A stretch of DNA of 64,000 bases from an uncultured Eubacteriales bacterium. Its GTDB lineage: Bacteria; Bacillota; Clostridia; Lachnospirales; Lachnospiraceae. Below are positions 9,501 through 17,070 of this stretch, piece after piece. Where the stretch lies: NCBI GenBank assembly GCA_900542465.1, contig UQNS01000001.1, positions 202,541 through 266,540 on the forward strand, written 5' to 3'. The first letter of the stretch is position 1. Each line of letters begins with the position of its first letter. A program made the translations under genes and the position numbers. The notes beneath the pieces are model-generated. The model worked only from the letters and a program-made list of their open reading frames with translations. It did no database searches and had not been told where the DNA came from.

Positions 9501-10419
9501 GACCAATCTTGATGGAGATATCCTCATAGGCGATGAGAGTCAGCATACGGATGTCTACAAGGCGAATAAAGAGGATAAGCTTGATTTTACAGGAGCACTT
9601 AATGTAAAAGCTGTCAGAGATCAGATGATAGCTATTGAGAAGCTTTATCCTAATACACCTAAGGATAAGATCAAGGTGGATGTAGATCATTGCACATTTG
9701 TTGCGAAACTTACACTTCCTGATGAGATGGAATTTGCGGATCCGCAGAAAGTAAGAGCGGATTATTTCGGAGACGGTTTTGAGGTCGTTGATACCAAGGT
9801 CACAGGAAAAACTGTAACTGTTACTATGCAGCTCAAAGACAAGGATAATGTAGATACTTATCTTAAGCTTAAGGATATAGCCGATCATGCGGGAGATGCC
9901 AACGGCTGGATGAAGCTTACACTTGAAGGCATAACCATTAAGAAAGATATGGTAACAGCGGGTCAGAGACTTACAGTCAAAGGTGAATTGACCGGAAGCA
10001 TGAGTGCTGTAGCCACATCCGCCTCCGGAAACAGGAAGGAATTTGATTTCAAGTGGAATGGAAGACAGTGGGCAGATGGACGAGATTCAACAGCAGACTC
10101 AAGCGATGAATCAATAAGATTTACATTAGAGATCAAGGAGGATGCGCCTAAGCCAAATCCGGATCCTAAGCCAAACCCAGATCCTAAGCCAACACCAGAT
10201 CCTAAGCCAACACCAGATCCTAAGCCAACACCGGATCCTAAGCCTGCTCCAAGACCTGACGTACCGACTGAACCAGCTAAACCACAGGTAGAAATCGAGA
10301 AGAAGACAGGACCCGCAACTGGAGATTCAAACAGACTCGCAGAGTGGACTATGCTTGCGTTAGCTACAGCCGGCGGAGTTATTGGCATTTACACATTCAA
10401 ACGTAAAAAGAAAAGCTGA
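6523..10419 (+). CDS. Large wall-anchored surface protein with beta-helix, InlB-type and paired repeats
   Basis: 1298 residues. A signal peptide (MKKTYLRLFASAALCLGLAGS, cut near AFA-EN) is followed by an Asn/Gly-rich region to about residue 420 that looks like a right-handed beta-helix. Two Listeria-Bacteroides (InlB B) repeats come next (FVGWFYVNANG to YAKW, and FDKWTSDKAG to YAQW). A pair of homologous domains of about 215 residues lies at roughly 769-986 and 989-1206, each with a FPxxxxDKIK-type start and a FKWNG(K/R)Q end. PDPKPxPDPKP spacers (10150-10240) precede the sorting signal GPATGDS, a hydrophobic segment and RKKKS. It is probably covalently anchored by a sortase and acts in adhesion; ligand unknown. 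A strong terminator follows. Confidence 0.85.
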   Translation: MKKTYLRLFASAALCLGLAGSMVPVNAFAENTGSGITSPARAPIANGTPKIWVNDDTATVYTKLSDAVNNAADGATVHISGNFTASAEDPMNVTVGKNITIDIVGDTVMKGNGNNGITLLSGSHIKCSNGASLTMSGFKTAFTVNVGAEVNDGKYNFKDNTDGTNGFYIGGSVKGSTDKNSVLITADDKCETNFYSSSTRFENCTLNVNSRTRTWFDGNDLYLKNASLTVAGYGQGYYVNNLNMENSELIVNKGSSYRTATGICFQGAGVHNISNSLIKINAGSTAGLSIATGTYNVTNSTMEFANGGTGGLNVNKGKVYFTNSILKGDGNNSGSLFGVQANDPSSLISFSEDSRVETPASSDSDNGLDQIGKAYIVMGGSHKIRYASNFYGGAAIPVNTPEYGSEKLSYFKLADNTTSSVEAHSKLGTTYKYPVNTASEDGQKYIWVPGDKVVFKLNNANAKFADNTTADKETMAMRGHLLSEASQANGKAVEIPADPSGVDKFVGWFYVNANGEETAFDPATVKVDAPLEVYAKWENTNEKYGVVYHNSDEDPSKDVTYLDTNNKADRTIEVADVANIIAGMPNFQLPGKVFDKWTSDKAGMNEVKTGSTLTVPAGSKTIDLYAQWKEASYKVKFSANGGTFADNSIFKTKPDVFDIEKDANGGEVAVVKKDAKYQASLNELLKSLDPGVTTGSEGISAPTENIAVKPYHHIDKTANSLFGFTWYTYNWYTDDAGSQNAGIGTQTKIENDTTYYLKWVENDNIQSIENQFGLESDIFGRSQSESSMSEFIKENANDFSLTGAIETSSIKDEMMNIENMFPDAASDYSKIKLSDIASEFTATLTLPEKVIVPADPEVTLGGFGNAFTLKEKKVEGNNVIVKFTLKEGITTYKELKDAVGSTGQYPGGEVENGWMTVKVSGLKLDFDKVLNGEDLTVKGTVTGNFFSYAEDKDGTVKKFKFKWNGKQSDKGRDKKATDNETIQYTLSAVKPYETNLDGDILIGDESQHTDVYKANKEDKLDFTGALNVKAVRDQMIAIEKLYPNTPKDKIKVDVDHCTFVAKLTLPDEMEFADPQKVRADYFGDGFEVVDTKVTGKTVTVTMQLKDKDNVDTYLKLKDIADHAGDANGWMKLTLEGITIKKDMVTAGQRLTVKGELTGSMSAVATSASGNRKEFDFKWNGRQWADGRDSTADSSDESIRFTLEIKEDAPKPNPDPKPNPDPKPTPDPKPTPDPKPTPDPKPAPRPDVPTEPAKPQVEIEKKTGPATGDSNRLAEWTMLALATAGGVIGIYTFKRKKKS

Positions 10420-10461
10420 CAGTGTTTATAAGAGCATAAAGAGCATATTATATTTTTAAAG

Positions 10462-10494
10462 AAAGTGGATCTGAAAAAAGATCCACTTTTTTGA
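10462..10494 (+). terminator. Terminator after the surface protein gene
   Basis: AAAGTGGATC (10462-10471), an 8-nt loop, GATCCACTTT (10480-10489), then more T. Perfect 10-bp stem. Confidence 0.9.
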
Positions 10495-10582
10495 TATGTA
10501 AGCCTGATTTTATTTATTATGAATAATGTCTATGCTATAATTGCAGGGTATAATCTGATAATAGAAAAGCAGAGGATCAATT

Positions 10583-11050
10583 ATGAGAGTTGGAATGGGA
10601 TATGACGTCCATAAGTTAGTGGAAGGCAGGCCGCTTATTATTGGCGGTGTAGAAATACCATATGAATCAGGGCTGTTGGGGCATTCGGATGCAGATGTTT
10701 TACTGCATGCCGTCACGGATTCTATTCTTGGAGCAGCAGCTCTGGGAGATATAGGAAAGCATTTTCCGGACACCGACCCTGCCTATAAGGGAGCGGACAG
10801 TCTCGTGCTTCTGAAGGAAGCTGTTCGCATTGTAAGCGAAGCAGGATTCCGTATCGTAAATATAGATTCAACGATTATTGCACAGAGACCTAAGATGAGA
10901 CCATATATCGATGATATGAGGGCAAATATAGCAAGGGCAGCCGGTATTGATATTTCCTGCATAAATGTAAAGGCTACGACGGAAGAGGGACTTGGCTTTA
11001 CAGGAAAAGGCGAAGGTATTTCTTCACAGTCAATATGTATGATAGATTGA
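10583..11050 (+). CDS. ispF: 2-C-methyl-D-erythritol 2,4-cyclodiphosphate synthase
   Basis: IspF catalyses the cyclisation step of the MEP isoprenoid pathway. The 155 residues match the family length. Visible motifs: RVGMGYDVHKL (metal His and Asp), HSDADVLLHAVTDSILGAAALGDIG, HFPDTDPAYKGADS, IAQRPKM and KATTEEGLGFTGKGEGI. It opens the ispF-cysE-cysS-mrnC-rlmB-sigH run of same-strand genes and is separated from cysE by 20 nt. Confidence 0.96.
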   Translation: MRVGMGYDVHKLVEGRPLIIGGVEIPYESGLLGHSDADVLLHAVTDSILGAAALGDIGKHFPDTDPAYKGADSLVLLKEAVRIVSEAGFRIVNIDSTIIAQRPKMRPYIDDMRANIARAAGIDISCINVKATTEEGLGFTGKGEGISSQSICMID

Positions 11051-11070
11051 TATAAAAGAGGAAACATACG

Positions 11071-11760
11071 ATGAAGAAAGTTACATTTGAAGAATATAAA
11101 GCGCAGCAGTATGAGCTGTTTCAGAAGAGAGATCCGGCAATAAAGACAATTGAAGAGGTCGAATTATACCCAAGTTTCTGGGCTGTATGGGAATATATGA
11201 GAGCACATGAGCTCTATTTAAAAGGCGAGTTCTATGAAGCAAGGCTCATTTCGCAGAAAGCTGCAAGAGAAACAGGAATAGAGATCCATCCCGGTGCAGT
11301 TATAGGAGAGAACTTCTTCGTTGATCACGGCCATGGAGTCGTTATCGGTGAAACAGCTATTATCGGCGATAATGTTACACTTTACCAGCAGGTCACATTA
11401 GGCGGAACAGGCAAGGAACACGGAAAAAGACATCCTACGGTCGGAAACAATGTAATGATAGGTGCGGGAGCTAAGGTTCTGGGGTCCATTACTATCGGAG
11501 ATGATGTCAAGGTCGGAGCCGGCAGTGTAGTTGTCAGTGATGTGCCGTCAGGAACTACAGTAGTCGGAGTTCCTGCAAGGATCATTGCAAAGGATAATAT
11601 AAAGGTAGAGGTAGAAGAGCTTGACCAGGTGGATATGCCGGATCCGGTAAACACTGATATCGAAGAATTGAAGAATGAGACTAAGAGCATTTGTGAAAAG
11701 ATAGCTGAAGTAGAAGAGTTGATAGAAAAACTTAAAGCTGCTTATTGTGACAAATGCTGA
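11071..11760 (+). CDS. cysE: Serine O-acetyltransferase
   Basis: CysE makes O-acetylserine from serine and acetyl-CoA for cysteine synthesis. The N-terminal helical domain is short, as in the Gram-positive form, and is followed by a left-handed beta-helix of hexapeptide repeats (IEIHPGAVIGENFFVDHGHGVVIGETAIIGDNV). The catalytic DHGHG, GGTGKEHGKRHPT and a C-terminal coil of about 45 residues (ELKNETKSICEKIAEVEEL) are visible. It sits directly upstream of cysS, as in Bacillus. I found no T-box leader in the 20-nt gap. Confidence 0.95.
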   Translation: MKKVTFEEYKAQQYELFQKRDPAIKTIEEVELYPSFWAVWEYMRAHELYLKGEFYEARLISQKAARETGIEIHPGAVIGENFFVDHGHGVVIGETAIIGDNVTLYQQVTLGGTGKEHGKRHPTVGNNVMIGAGAKVLGSITIGDDVKVGAGSVVVSDVPSGTTVVGVPARIIAKDNIKVEVEELDQVDMPDPVNTDIEELKNETKSICEKIAEVEELIEKLKAAYCDKC

Positions 11761-11811
11761 CAGCCTGATACAGGTCAATAAGGGCAAAAATAAAACAGAT
11801 GGAGAGATCAC

Positions 11812-13233
11812 ATGAAAATATACAATACGCTGACCGGCAATAAAGACGAATTTGTTCCGGTAGAAGAGGGAAAAGTAAAAATGTATGTCTGCGGACCTAC
11901 AGTTTATAACCTTATCCATATTGGAAATGCAAGACCGATGATCGTATTTGATACGGTGAGAAGATACTTCATTTACAAGGGCTATGATGTGACATATGTC
12001 TCCAACTTCACTGATATTGACGATAAGATCATCAAAAGAGCTATTGAAGAGGGGACGACCTCTGATATTATTTCAAAAAAATACATCGAAGAATGTATGA
12101 AAGATATGGATGGAATGAATATAGGCAAGGATATTATTCATCCGCTTGCTACAGAGGTCATACCTGACATGATAGAAATGATCCAGCTCCTGATAGATAA
12201 GGGATATGCCTATGATTCCAATGGTACGGTCTATTTCAGAGTCAGAAAGTCAGGTCATTACGGAAAGCTTTCAAGCAAAAATATCGATGATCTTGAAGCA
12301 GGGCACAGAGATATTAAGGTTACAGGTGAGGAAAATAAGGAAGATCCGCTGGATTTCGTACTCTGGAAGCCTAAAAAAGAGGGAGAGCCTTTCTGGGAGT
12401 CTCCATGGTCAGAAGGAAGACCGGGATGGCATATAGAATGTTCAGTAATGGCAAGAAAATATTTAGGCAAAACTATGGATATACATGCGGGCGGAGAAGA
12501 TCTTGTATTTCCGCATCATGAAAATGAGGTTGCCCAGTCGGAGGCGGCCAATGACGCTCCATTTGCAAAGTACTGGATGCATAATGCCTTCCTGAAGATC
12601 GATAATGTTAAGATGTCAAAGTCTCTTGGGAATTTTCTTACGGTCCGTGATATAAGTAAGAAGTATGACCTGGAGGTTCTGCGTTTCTTTATGCTTGGTG
12701 CTCACTACAGGACTCCGCTCAATTTTTCAGGAGATCTGATGGAATCGTCCAAGACAGGTCTTGAAAGGATCAAAAATGCTGCAAGACTTTTACATGAGCG
12801 CATAGACCAGGAGAATTCTAAGGACACTCCAAATATGACAATGAGTCCTGAGGAAGAAGCAAGGGCAAAGAAGGCAGATGATTTCCGCATAAGCTTTGAA
12901 GAGGCTATGGATGATGATTTTAACACTGCATTTGCCGTTGGAGCAGTGTTTGACCTGGTCAAGTTTATCAATACCGAAGCAGTTGAGGGATCATCTATAG
13001 CATTTCTTGAGGATCTCCTGAATAAGCTTGTTATGCTTACAGAAATTTTAGGTCTTAATGTCGATAAGAAGGATGAGCTTCTTGATGATTCTATAGAGGC
13101 TCTTATCGAAGAGAGAAATGAAGCTAAGAGAAATAAGAACTTTGCAAGAGCGGATGAGATCAGAGATGTCCTTCTTAAGGATGGGATCGTTCTTGAGGAT
13201 ACGAGAAACGGAGTAAGATGGAAGAGAGTTTAA
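11812..13233 (+). CDS. cysS: Cysteinyl-tRNA synthetase
   Basis: Class I synthetase that charges tRNA-Cys. The 473 residues match the family. The HIGH motif (HIGNARP), zinc ligands (CGPTVYN; ECSVMA; GEDLVFPHHENE) and KMSKS (NVKMSKSLGNFLTVRD) are all present, followed by an anticodon-binding DALR-type C-terminus. A GGAGAG site precedes the ATG. The 3' end overlaps mrnC by 16 nt, so the two are translationally coupled. Confidence 0.97.
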   Translation: MKIYNTLTGNKDEFVPVEEGKVKMYVCGPTVYNLIHIGNARPMIVFDTVRRYFIYKGYDVTYVSNFTDIDDKIIKRAIEEGTTSDIISKKYIEECMKDMDGMNIGKDIIHPLATEVIPDMIEMIQLLIDKGYAYDSNGTVYFRVRKSGHYGKLSSKNIDDLEAGHRDIKVTGEENKEDPLDFVLWKPKKEGEPFWESPWSEGRPGWHIECSVMARKYLGKTMDIHAGGEDLVFPHHENEVAQSEAANDAPFAKYWMHNAFLKIDNVKMSKSLGNFLTVRDISKKYDLEVLRFFMLGAHYRTPLNFSGDLMESSKTGLERIKNAARLLHERIDQENSKDTPNMTMSPEEEARAKKADDFRISFEEAMDDDFNTAFAVGAVFDLVKFINTEAVEGSSIAFLEDLLNKLVMLTEILGLNVDKKDELLDDSIEALIEERNEAKRNKNFARADEIRDVLLKDGIVLEDTRNGVRWKRV

Positions 13234-13688
13234 CGGAAACGGATAAGATATTAAGCTTCTGCGATAAAATAGTTAAGGAGGTCTTGGGGGGAGAGGATAA
13301 GAATCCGGACCCCCGCCTCGTGTCTCCTCTGCTGCTTGCCTATGTCGGAGACAGTATATTTGATCTGGTGGTCAGGACGGCGCTTATTAAGCAGGGAAAC
13401 AGGCAGGTAAATAAAGTGAACAGATTGGCGATCACTTATGTAAAGGCAGCAAGTCAGGCTAAAATGGCAGCTGCATTTAATGAGCTGATGACTGAAGAGG
13501 AGAAAAGGATCCTTAAGGCCGGGAAAAATGCAAAACCAAATACTAAGGCAAAGAATGCCAGTTTAACTGAGTATCATACGGCGACAGGTCTGGAGGCAAT
13601 GTTCGGATATCTCTACCTCCAGGGGGAAATGGACAGGATCATTGAACTGGTCAGGCTGGGAATGGAACATATAGATAAAGAGGGATAA
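13218..13688 (+). CDS. mrnC: Mini-ribonuclease III
   Basis: 156-residue Mini-III RNase, an RNase III catalytic domain without the dsRNA-binding domain, which matures 23S rRNA ends in Firmicutes. The catalytic signature LAYVGDSIFDLVVRT and the second acidic motif TEYHTATGLEAMFGYLYL are visible. It starts inside the end of cysS and stops 2 nt before rlmB. Placement between cysS and rlmB is the standard Firmicutes arrangement. Confidence 0.93.
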   Translation: MEESLTETDKILSFCDKIVKEVLGGEDKNPDPRLVSPLLLAYVGDSIFDLVVRTALIKQGNRQVNKVNRLAITYVKAASQAKMAAAFNELMTEEEKRILKAGKNAKPNTKAKNASLTEYHTATGLEAMFGYLYLQGEMDRIIELVRLGMEHIDKEG

Positions 13689-13690
13689 GA

Positions 13691-14503
13691 ATGTCATTTA
13701 AAGGAAATAATAATTTCAGAAAAAGAGATGATAAGAGAGAGTCTGCAGAAGAGGCTGATCTTCAGGGTGGTATTATCGAGGGTCGTAATCCTGTAATAGA
13801 GGCTTTCAGAGCAGGTGCTCAGATAGATAAGATATATCTGCTGGAGGGAAGTGAGGATGCCGGACTGAAAACGATCTTCAGAGAAGTCAAGAAGCATAAC
13901 ACGATATATTACTTCGTCAGCAGAGAAAGACTGGATGAACTTTCCGAGACCGGACATCATCAGGGTGTTATTGCCAGAGTTGCAGCAGCAGAGTATGCAG
14001 AGGTCGATGATATCCTGGAAGCAGCTAGAAAGAAAGGGGAAGATCCATTTATCATCTTGCTTGATGACATTGAAGATCCGTACAATCTGGGAGCTATCAT
14101 AAGAACAGCTAACGTTTCAGGGGCGCATGGCGTCATAATAACAAAGAGACATGCTTCAGGAATTACACCTACAGTCGTAAAGGCCAGTGCGGGGGCGGTT
14201 GTTTATACTCCTGTTGCGAGAGTCACCAATCTCACACAGACTATGAAGAAGCTTAAGGAAGCCGGTCTGTGGTTCGTATGTGCTGATATGGATGGAGAAG
14301 TTTTATACAGGCAGGACCTTACGGGCCCTATAGGCCTTGTGATAGGAAACGAAGGTTCAGGCGTATCTCCGCTTGTTAAGAAAAATTGCGATTTTGTGGC
14401 TTCTATACCTGTTAATGGGGAGATACAGTCTCTTAACGCATCGGTTGCCGCCGGGATATTATCGTACGAGATCGTCAGACAGAGAATGAATGCGAAAAAG
14501 TGA
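13691..14503 (+). CDS. rlmB: 23S rRNA (guanosine-2'-O)-methyltransferase, SpoU family
   Basis: 270-residue SpoU/TrmH-type methyltransferase, probably modifying a guanosine in the 23S rRNA P-loop region. It has an N-terminal substrate-binding domain (GGIIEGRNPVIEAF) and a SPOUT domain with motif 1 LDDIEDPYNLGAIIRTA, motif 2 GLVIGNEGSGVSPLV and motif 3 PVNGEIQSLNASVAAGILSY, which form the knotted SAM site. The first roughly 20 residues are charged and non-conserved. Bacillus carries yacP between rlmB and sigH; here it is absent. Confidence 0.93.
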   Translation: MSFKGNNNFRKRDDKRESAEEADLQGGIIEGRNPVIEAFRAGAQIDKIYLLEGSEDAGLKTIFREVKKHNTIYYFVSRERLDELSETGHHQGVIARVAAAEYAEVDDILEAARKKGEDPFIILLDDIEDPYNLGAIIRTANVSGAHGVIITKRHASGITPTVVKASAGAVVYTPVARVTNLTQTMKKLKEAGLWFVCADMDGEVLYRQDLTGPIGLVIGNEGSGVSPLVKKNCDFVASIPVNGEIQSLNASVAAGILSYEIVRQRMNAKK

Positions 14504-14552
14504 TATAATTGGAGATCGATAGGCACTGAGTTTTTGCGGAATAGGGGATCTT

Positions 14553-15185
14553 GTGAATAGAGATTATGCTGGTTCAAGTGACAGAGAATTACTGAAAATG
14601 TTTCATGAAGGAGATGAGAGAGCTTTTAATGAAATTATCACCAGGTACAAGACTATGGTCAAGTTAAAAGCGCGCGAATTCTTTCTTATAGGCGGCGATA
14701 GTCAGGATCTTATACAGGAAGGTACTATCGGGCTGCTAGAGGCTGTTATGGCTTTTCGTGATGATAAAAATGCAGAGTTTTCAACATTTGCTAACTTATG
14801 TGTGAGGAGACGCATGATGAAGGCGGTGGCGTCAGACAATACGAAAAAAAACCTGCCTCTGAATAATTCGGTATCTCTGGAATTTAATGAGAATGGTGAA
14901 AGTCCGGGAAATGAAAAGCTGGACCTGGATCCTCATAATAACTATGAATATTTCAAAGATCCAGAGGAGATATTTTTCGGAAGGATCGAACTGGATTCAT
15001 TTATGTATGAATTAAATAAAGCTTTGAGCAAAATGGAAAGAGAAGTTTTAGAGTTATTTTTAAAGGGGAAGACCTACAGAGAGATATCTGCGATGTTGGA
15101 CAGGCCGGAAAAGTCTATTGATAACTGTATTAACCGTATTCTGAATAAAGCCTCTAAATTAAGGTTGACAAACGATACTGAATAA
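14553..15185 (+). CDS. sigH: RNA polymerase sigma factor, SigH type
   Basis: 210-residue sigma-70 family factor. Region 2 is seen in FNEIITRYKTMVKLKAREFFLIGGDSQDLIQEG and the -10 recognition helix FSTFANLCVRRRMM. Region 4 is the C-terminal helix-turn-helix KMEREVLELFLKGKTYREISAMLDRPEKSIDNCINR. In Bacillus and Clostridia SigH directs early sporulation or stationary-phase genes; whether this organism sporulates cannot be seen here. The start is GTG with GGGGA 5 nt upstream; no ATG start fits. Confidence 0.88.
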   Translation: MNRDYAGSSDRELLKMFHEGDERAFNEIITRYKTMVKLKAREFFLIGGDSQDLIQEGTIGLLEAVMAFRDDKNAEFSTFANLCVRRRMMKAVASDNTKKNLPLNNSVSLEFNENGESPGNEKLDLDPHNNYEYFKDPEEIFFGRIELDSFMYELNKALSKMEREVLELFLKGKTYREISAMLDRPEKSIDNCINRILNKASKLRLTNDTE

Positions 15186-15197
15186 ATTAATATTAGG

Positions 15198-15225
15198 GGG
15201 CGTTGCAGAGTCTTGCTGCACGCCC
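15198..15225 (+). other. GC-rich hairpin between sigH and tRNA-Thr
   Basis: GGGCGTTGCAG pairs with CTGCACGCCC around a short loop, with one bulge. It lacks a T-run, so it is a processing or pausing structure rather than a clear terminator. Confidence 0.4.
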
Positions 15226-15231
15226 GAATGC

Positions 15232-15303
15232 GCTGACATAGCTCAGGGGTAGAGCACTTCATTGGTAATGAAGAGGTCGGGAGTTCAAATCTCCTTGTCA
15301 GCT
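15232..15303 (+). tRNA. tRNA-Thr (anticodon GGT), prophage integration site
   Basis: 72-nt cloverleaf. Acceptor GCTGACA pairs with TGTCAGC, anticodon stem-loop CTTCATTGGTAATGAAG gives GGT, and the T-arm holds GAGTTCAAATCTC. Its 3' part lies inside the attL repeat; integration leaves the gene intact. Confidence 0.95.
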
Positions 15304-15324
15304 TTTAATTGTTTCTTGTGAACC
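15288..15324. repeat. attL core, 37-bp direct repeat
   Basis: Identical to 54071-54107, starting AATCTCCTTGTCAGC within the tRNA T-stem and acceptor and ending CTTGTGAACC. Identity continues after 2 mismatches for 7 more bases (GATTTTA). Confidence 0.93.
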
Positions 15325-15372
15325 TCGATTTTATCAGTGTTTACGGCGTTCGGCCACAAGTTTTTTGATAAA

Positions 15373-15393
15373 AGGGGCAAAAAAAGGGCAAAT
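15373..15393. repeat. Probable integrase arm-type site (left)
   Basis: A 21-bp sequence containing GGGGCAAAAAAAGGGCAAA, i.e. two tandem GGGCAAA units. It is repeated exactly at 53938-53958 near attR. It lies 6 bp beyond the integrase stop and 49 bp from the att core, the position expected for arm-type binding sites. Confidence 0.65.
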
Positions 15394-15398
15394 ATTTT

Positions 15399-16505
15399 TT
15401 AAAAAATTTGAATGTTTTTAATTTCTCTATTGAACTTCTCTTTTAATTTATTAGTTGTGTGCAAGTAAACATCTTTTGTTATAGCGCTGCTTGCATGACC
15501 TAATCGGTCAGATATAGCCTCAAGCGACATACCTTTTTCAAACATCAGACTTGCATGAGTGTGCCTTAAGCTGTGTAAGGTAAGAGATCTACCCAGCTTC
15601 TTCAAACAGTGCTCTTTAAAGTACTTGTTTACTGCATAGTACTTGAGATAATTGCCCTCAAGGTCAAAGAAAAAAAGATTGGTGCGGATACCGGTACTTA
15701 ATTGTAATTGCTTGTTGTAGCTTAGTTTGTCTTTTATGAACTGCAGTAGCTCATCTTGCATATAAACATCACGTTCAGACGTTTCTGTTTTAGTCGTGGA
15801 AATTATTTTATTTAAGGGATCAAATGTCTTGTTGACATGAATAACTCTTTCTTCCGTGTCTATATCTCCATTTGTTAAAGCTATTACCTCTCCAGGTCTA
15901 AGACCACTAAGAGCCATAAATAATATAAATTGTTTGTTATGCTGCACATCTAAGCAGTCTAATAATTCTTTTAACTCATTGGACTCTAAGAATTTATCTG
16001 AGATTTTTAATCGTCTAGCCTTATCAGGAAATGGTCTGATTTTATCTAAAAATCTTATGTCATCAATCAAATCTTCTTGATATGCCCATCTAAATATAGA
16101 CTTAATTCTTATCATGAATTCATTTAGAGTAGAGCCGGCGCGACCACTTGCTGTCAATCTATCTCGTATAAAAGCAGCATTGATATTATTGGCCAGCGTA
16201 TCCTCGCCAAACAACTTGAGTAAAGTATTCCCTGCATGGTAGTTACGGTGGTACGTGGTAGGTTTGACCGCAGTCTTTTGATAAGCTCTATGCTTTTCTA
16301 TAATATCTTTAAAAGTATATTCTTTCTTCACTTTGTACGTGGCCAAAGCTTCAATTTTTTCCATCAGTATCATTTCGGCTTCACGCCGAGTGGCAGCAGT
16401 ATTCTTTTCAATGGTTAATTTAACCTTTTTATACTTTCCTGTTAAGTGGTCTTTATATGACTGCACACACATATACTTTCCGTTTTTAAGTTCTTCAACA
16501 TACAT
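15399..16505 (-). CDS. int: Tyrosine-type site-specific integrase
   Basis: About 368 residues from the chosen start. An N-terminal AP2-like arm-binding domain (KYMCVQSYKDHLTGKYKKVKLTIEK) precedes a SAM-like core-binding domain (residues about 65-170) and the catalytic domain with ALSGLRPGEVIAL (first Arg), HSLRHTHASLMFEKG (His-x-x-Arg), LGHASSAITKDVYLH (His and the nucleophile Tyr). I chose ATG at 16505 because GGAAAGGA lies 8 nt upstream; an ATG 42 nt further upstream has no such site. It faces the adjacent tRNA-Thr and catalyses integration and excision at the att repeat. Confidence 0.93.
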   Translation of the reverse strand: MYVEELKNGKYMCVQSYKDHLTGKYKKVKLTIEKNTAATRREAEMILMEKIEALATYKVKKEYTFKDIIEKHRAYQKTAVKPTTYHRNYHAGNTLLKLFGEDTLANNINAAFIRDRLTASGRAGSTLNEFMIRIKSIFRWAYQEDLIDDIRFLDKIRPFPDKARRLKISDKFLESNELKELLDCLDVQHNKQFILFMALSGLRPGEVIALTNGDIDTEERVIHVNKTFDPLNKIISTTKTETSERDVYMQDELLQFIKDKLSYNKQLQLSTGIRTNLFFFDLEGNYLKYYAVNKYFKEHCLKKLGRSLTLHSLRHTHASLMFEKGMSLEAISDRLGHASSAITKDVYLHTTNKLKEKFNREIKNIQIF

Positions 16506-16548
16506 ATTTGTATCCTTTCCACCCATTTTAGGGTATAAAAATAACACC

Positions 16549-16618
16549 TATTTACATGGCTAGGTGCTAACTGGTACAATGTATGTGATGGTTTGCAGTT
16601 AATACCTAGCTGTAAATA
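16549..16618. repeat. Long imperfect inverted repeat upstream of int
   Basis: Arms 16549-16573 and 16596-16618 (TATTTACA..GCTAGGT..TAACTG and its complement) match with a 2-nt insertion and two mismatches. It lies 44-113 bp upstream of the int start, so it could be an operator or part of the int mRNA leader. Confidence 0.55.
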
Positions 16619-16628
16619 TTAATTTTCC

Positions 16629-16667
16629 AGTCCTTCTTGTGCGCCAACACGGGAGGGACTTTTTTAT
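16629..16667 (+). terminator. Terminator-like hairpin
   Basis: AGTCC..TC..GTG pairs with CAC..GA.GGACT and is followed by TTTTTTATTTT. No ORF precedes it on the plus strand, so it may end a short RNA. Confidence 0.55.
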
Positions 16668-16709
16668 TTTCTAGTGTCGTGTTACAATCTCAATATAACG
16701 TACTCAGGT

Positions 16710-16735
16710 GTCCTTAGGACCCTGGGTCTTTTTAT
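16710..16735 (+). terminator. Terminator-like hairpin
   Basis: CAGG.GTCC pairs with GGACCCTG and is followed by GGGTCTTTTTATG. The upstream 40 nt contains no ORF. Confidence 0.4.
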
Positions 16736-16840
16736 GTTTTACTCAAATTTGAGTAAAAGTACCGTTTTGGTAGTTCAGGGTGTCGCGTTTCATTACACCC
16801 TTTATTATTGCCAAGGGTGTGACACAAACCACGGTCCTTA

Positions 16841-16873
16841 TAAGATGGGGTACTGAAATGTTACCCCATCTTA
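16841..16873. repeat. Perfect 12-bp inverted repeat
   Basis: TAAGATGGGGTA (16841-16852), 9-nt loop, TACCCCATCTTA (16862-16873). It abuts the next dyad. No T-run follows on the plus strand. Confidence 0.75.
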
Positions 16874-16907
16874 TACTATTTTCCCGACGTCAGGAAAATA
16901 GTATAAG
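16870..16907. repeat. Perfect 15-bp inverted repeat with GACGTC centre
   Basis: CTTATACTATTTTCC (16870-16884), loop CGACGTCA, GGAAAATAGTATAAG (16893-16907). The right arm (AAAATAGTATA) recurs after the palindrome at 16936-16951, suggesting two related operator units. Confidence 0.8.
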
Positions 16908-16935
16908 ACTGCTTAAACACTGAATATTTACCATA

Positions 16936-16966
16936 TTGTTGACGTCAACAAAATAGTATATAATAA
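16936..16966 (+). promoter_or_regulatory. Palindromic operator overlapping a promoter
   Basis: TTGTTGACGTCAACAA (16936-16951) is a perfect 16-bp palindrome and contains a -35-like TTGACG (16939-16944). A -10-like TATAAT (16959-16964) or TAATAA (16961-16966) follows. A protein on the palindrome would occlude the -35. Directed toward the small RNA region below. Confidence 0.6.
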
Positions 16967-16969
16967 ATA

Positions 16970-17067
16970 CGCAAAGCTAATTATCCGAGCGCTCTAGGGA
17001 TATTAGCATGGCCGAGGAGTACCTTAGCTAAGGAAAAGCCTTACTGCATTTGTGGTAGGGCTTTTTC
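16970..17067 (+). ncRNA. Candidate small structured RNA of about 95 nt
   Basis: There is no plausible ORF between the promoter and terminator. Predicted elements: hairpin 1 (16976-17007, GCTAATTATCC against GGATATTAGC with GAGCGCTC in the loop), palindrome CCTTAGCTAAGG (17022-17033), and a terminator hairpin AAGCC.TAC with GTA.GGCTT plus TTTTT (17036-17067). It converges on the Gly-zipper gene and could act on the repressor operon or on other phage transcripts. I do not recognise an RNA family. Confidence 0.5.
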
Positions 17068-17070
17068 CTT

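Noticed and set aside
9963..10388. Antisense ORF rich in GSGVGLGSG
   Set aside because: It is the reverse complement of the PDPKPTPDPKP repeats of the surface protein and has no ribosome-binding site.
11761..11811. T-box leader for cysS
   Set aside because: The 51-nt gap is too short and lacks the T-box sequence and terminator.
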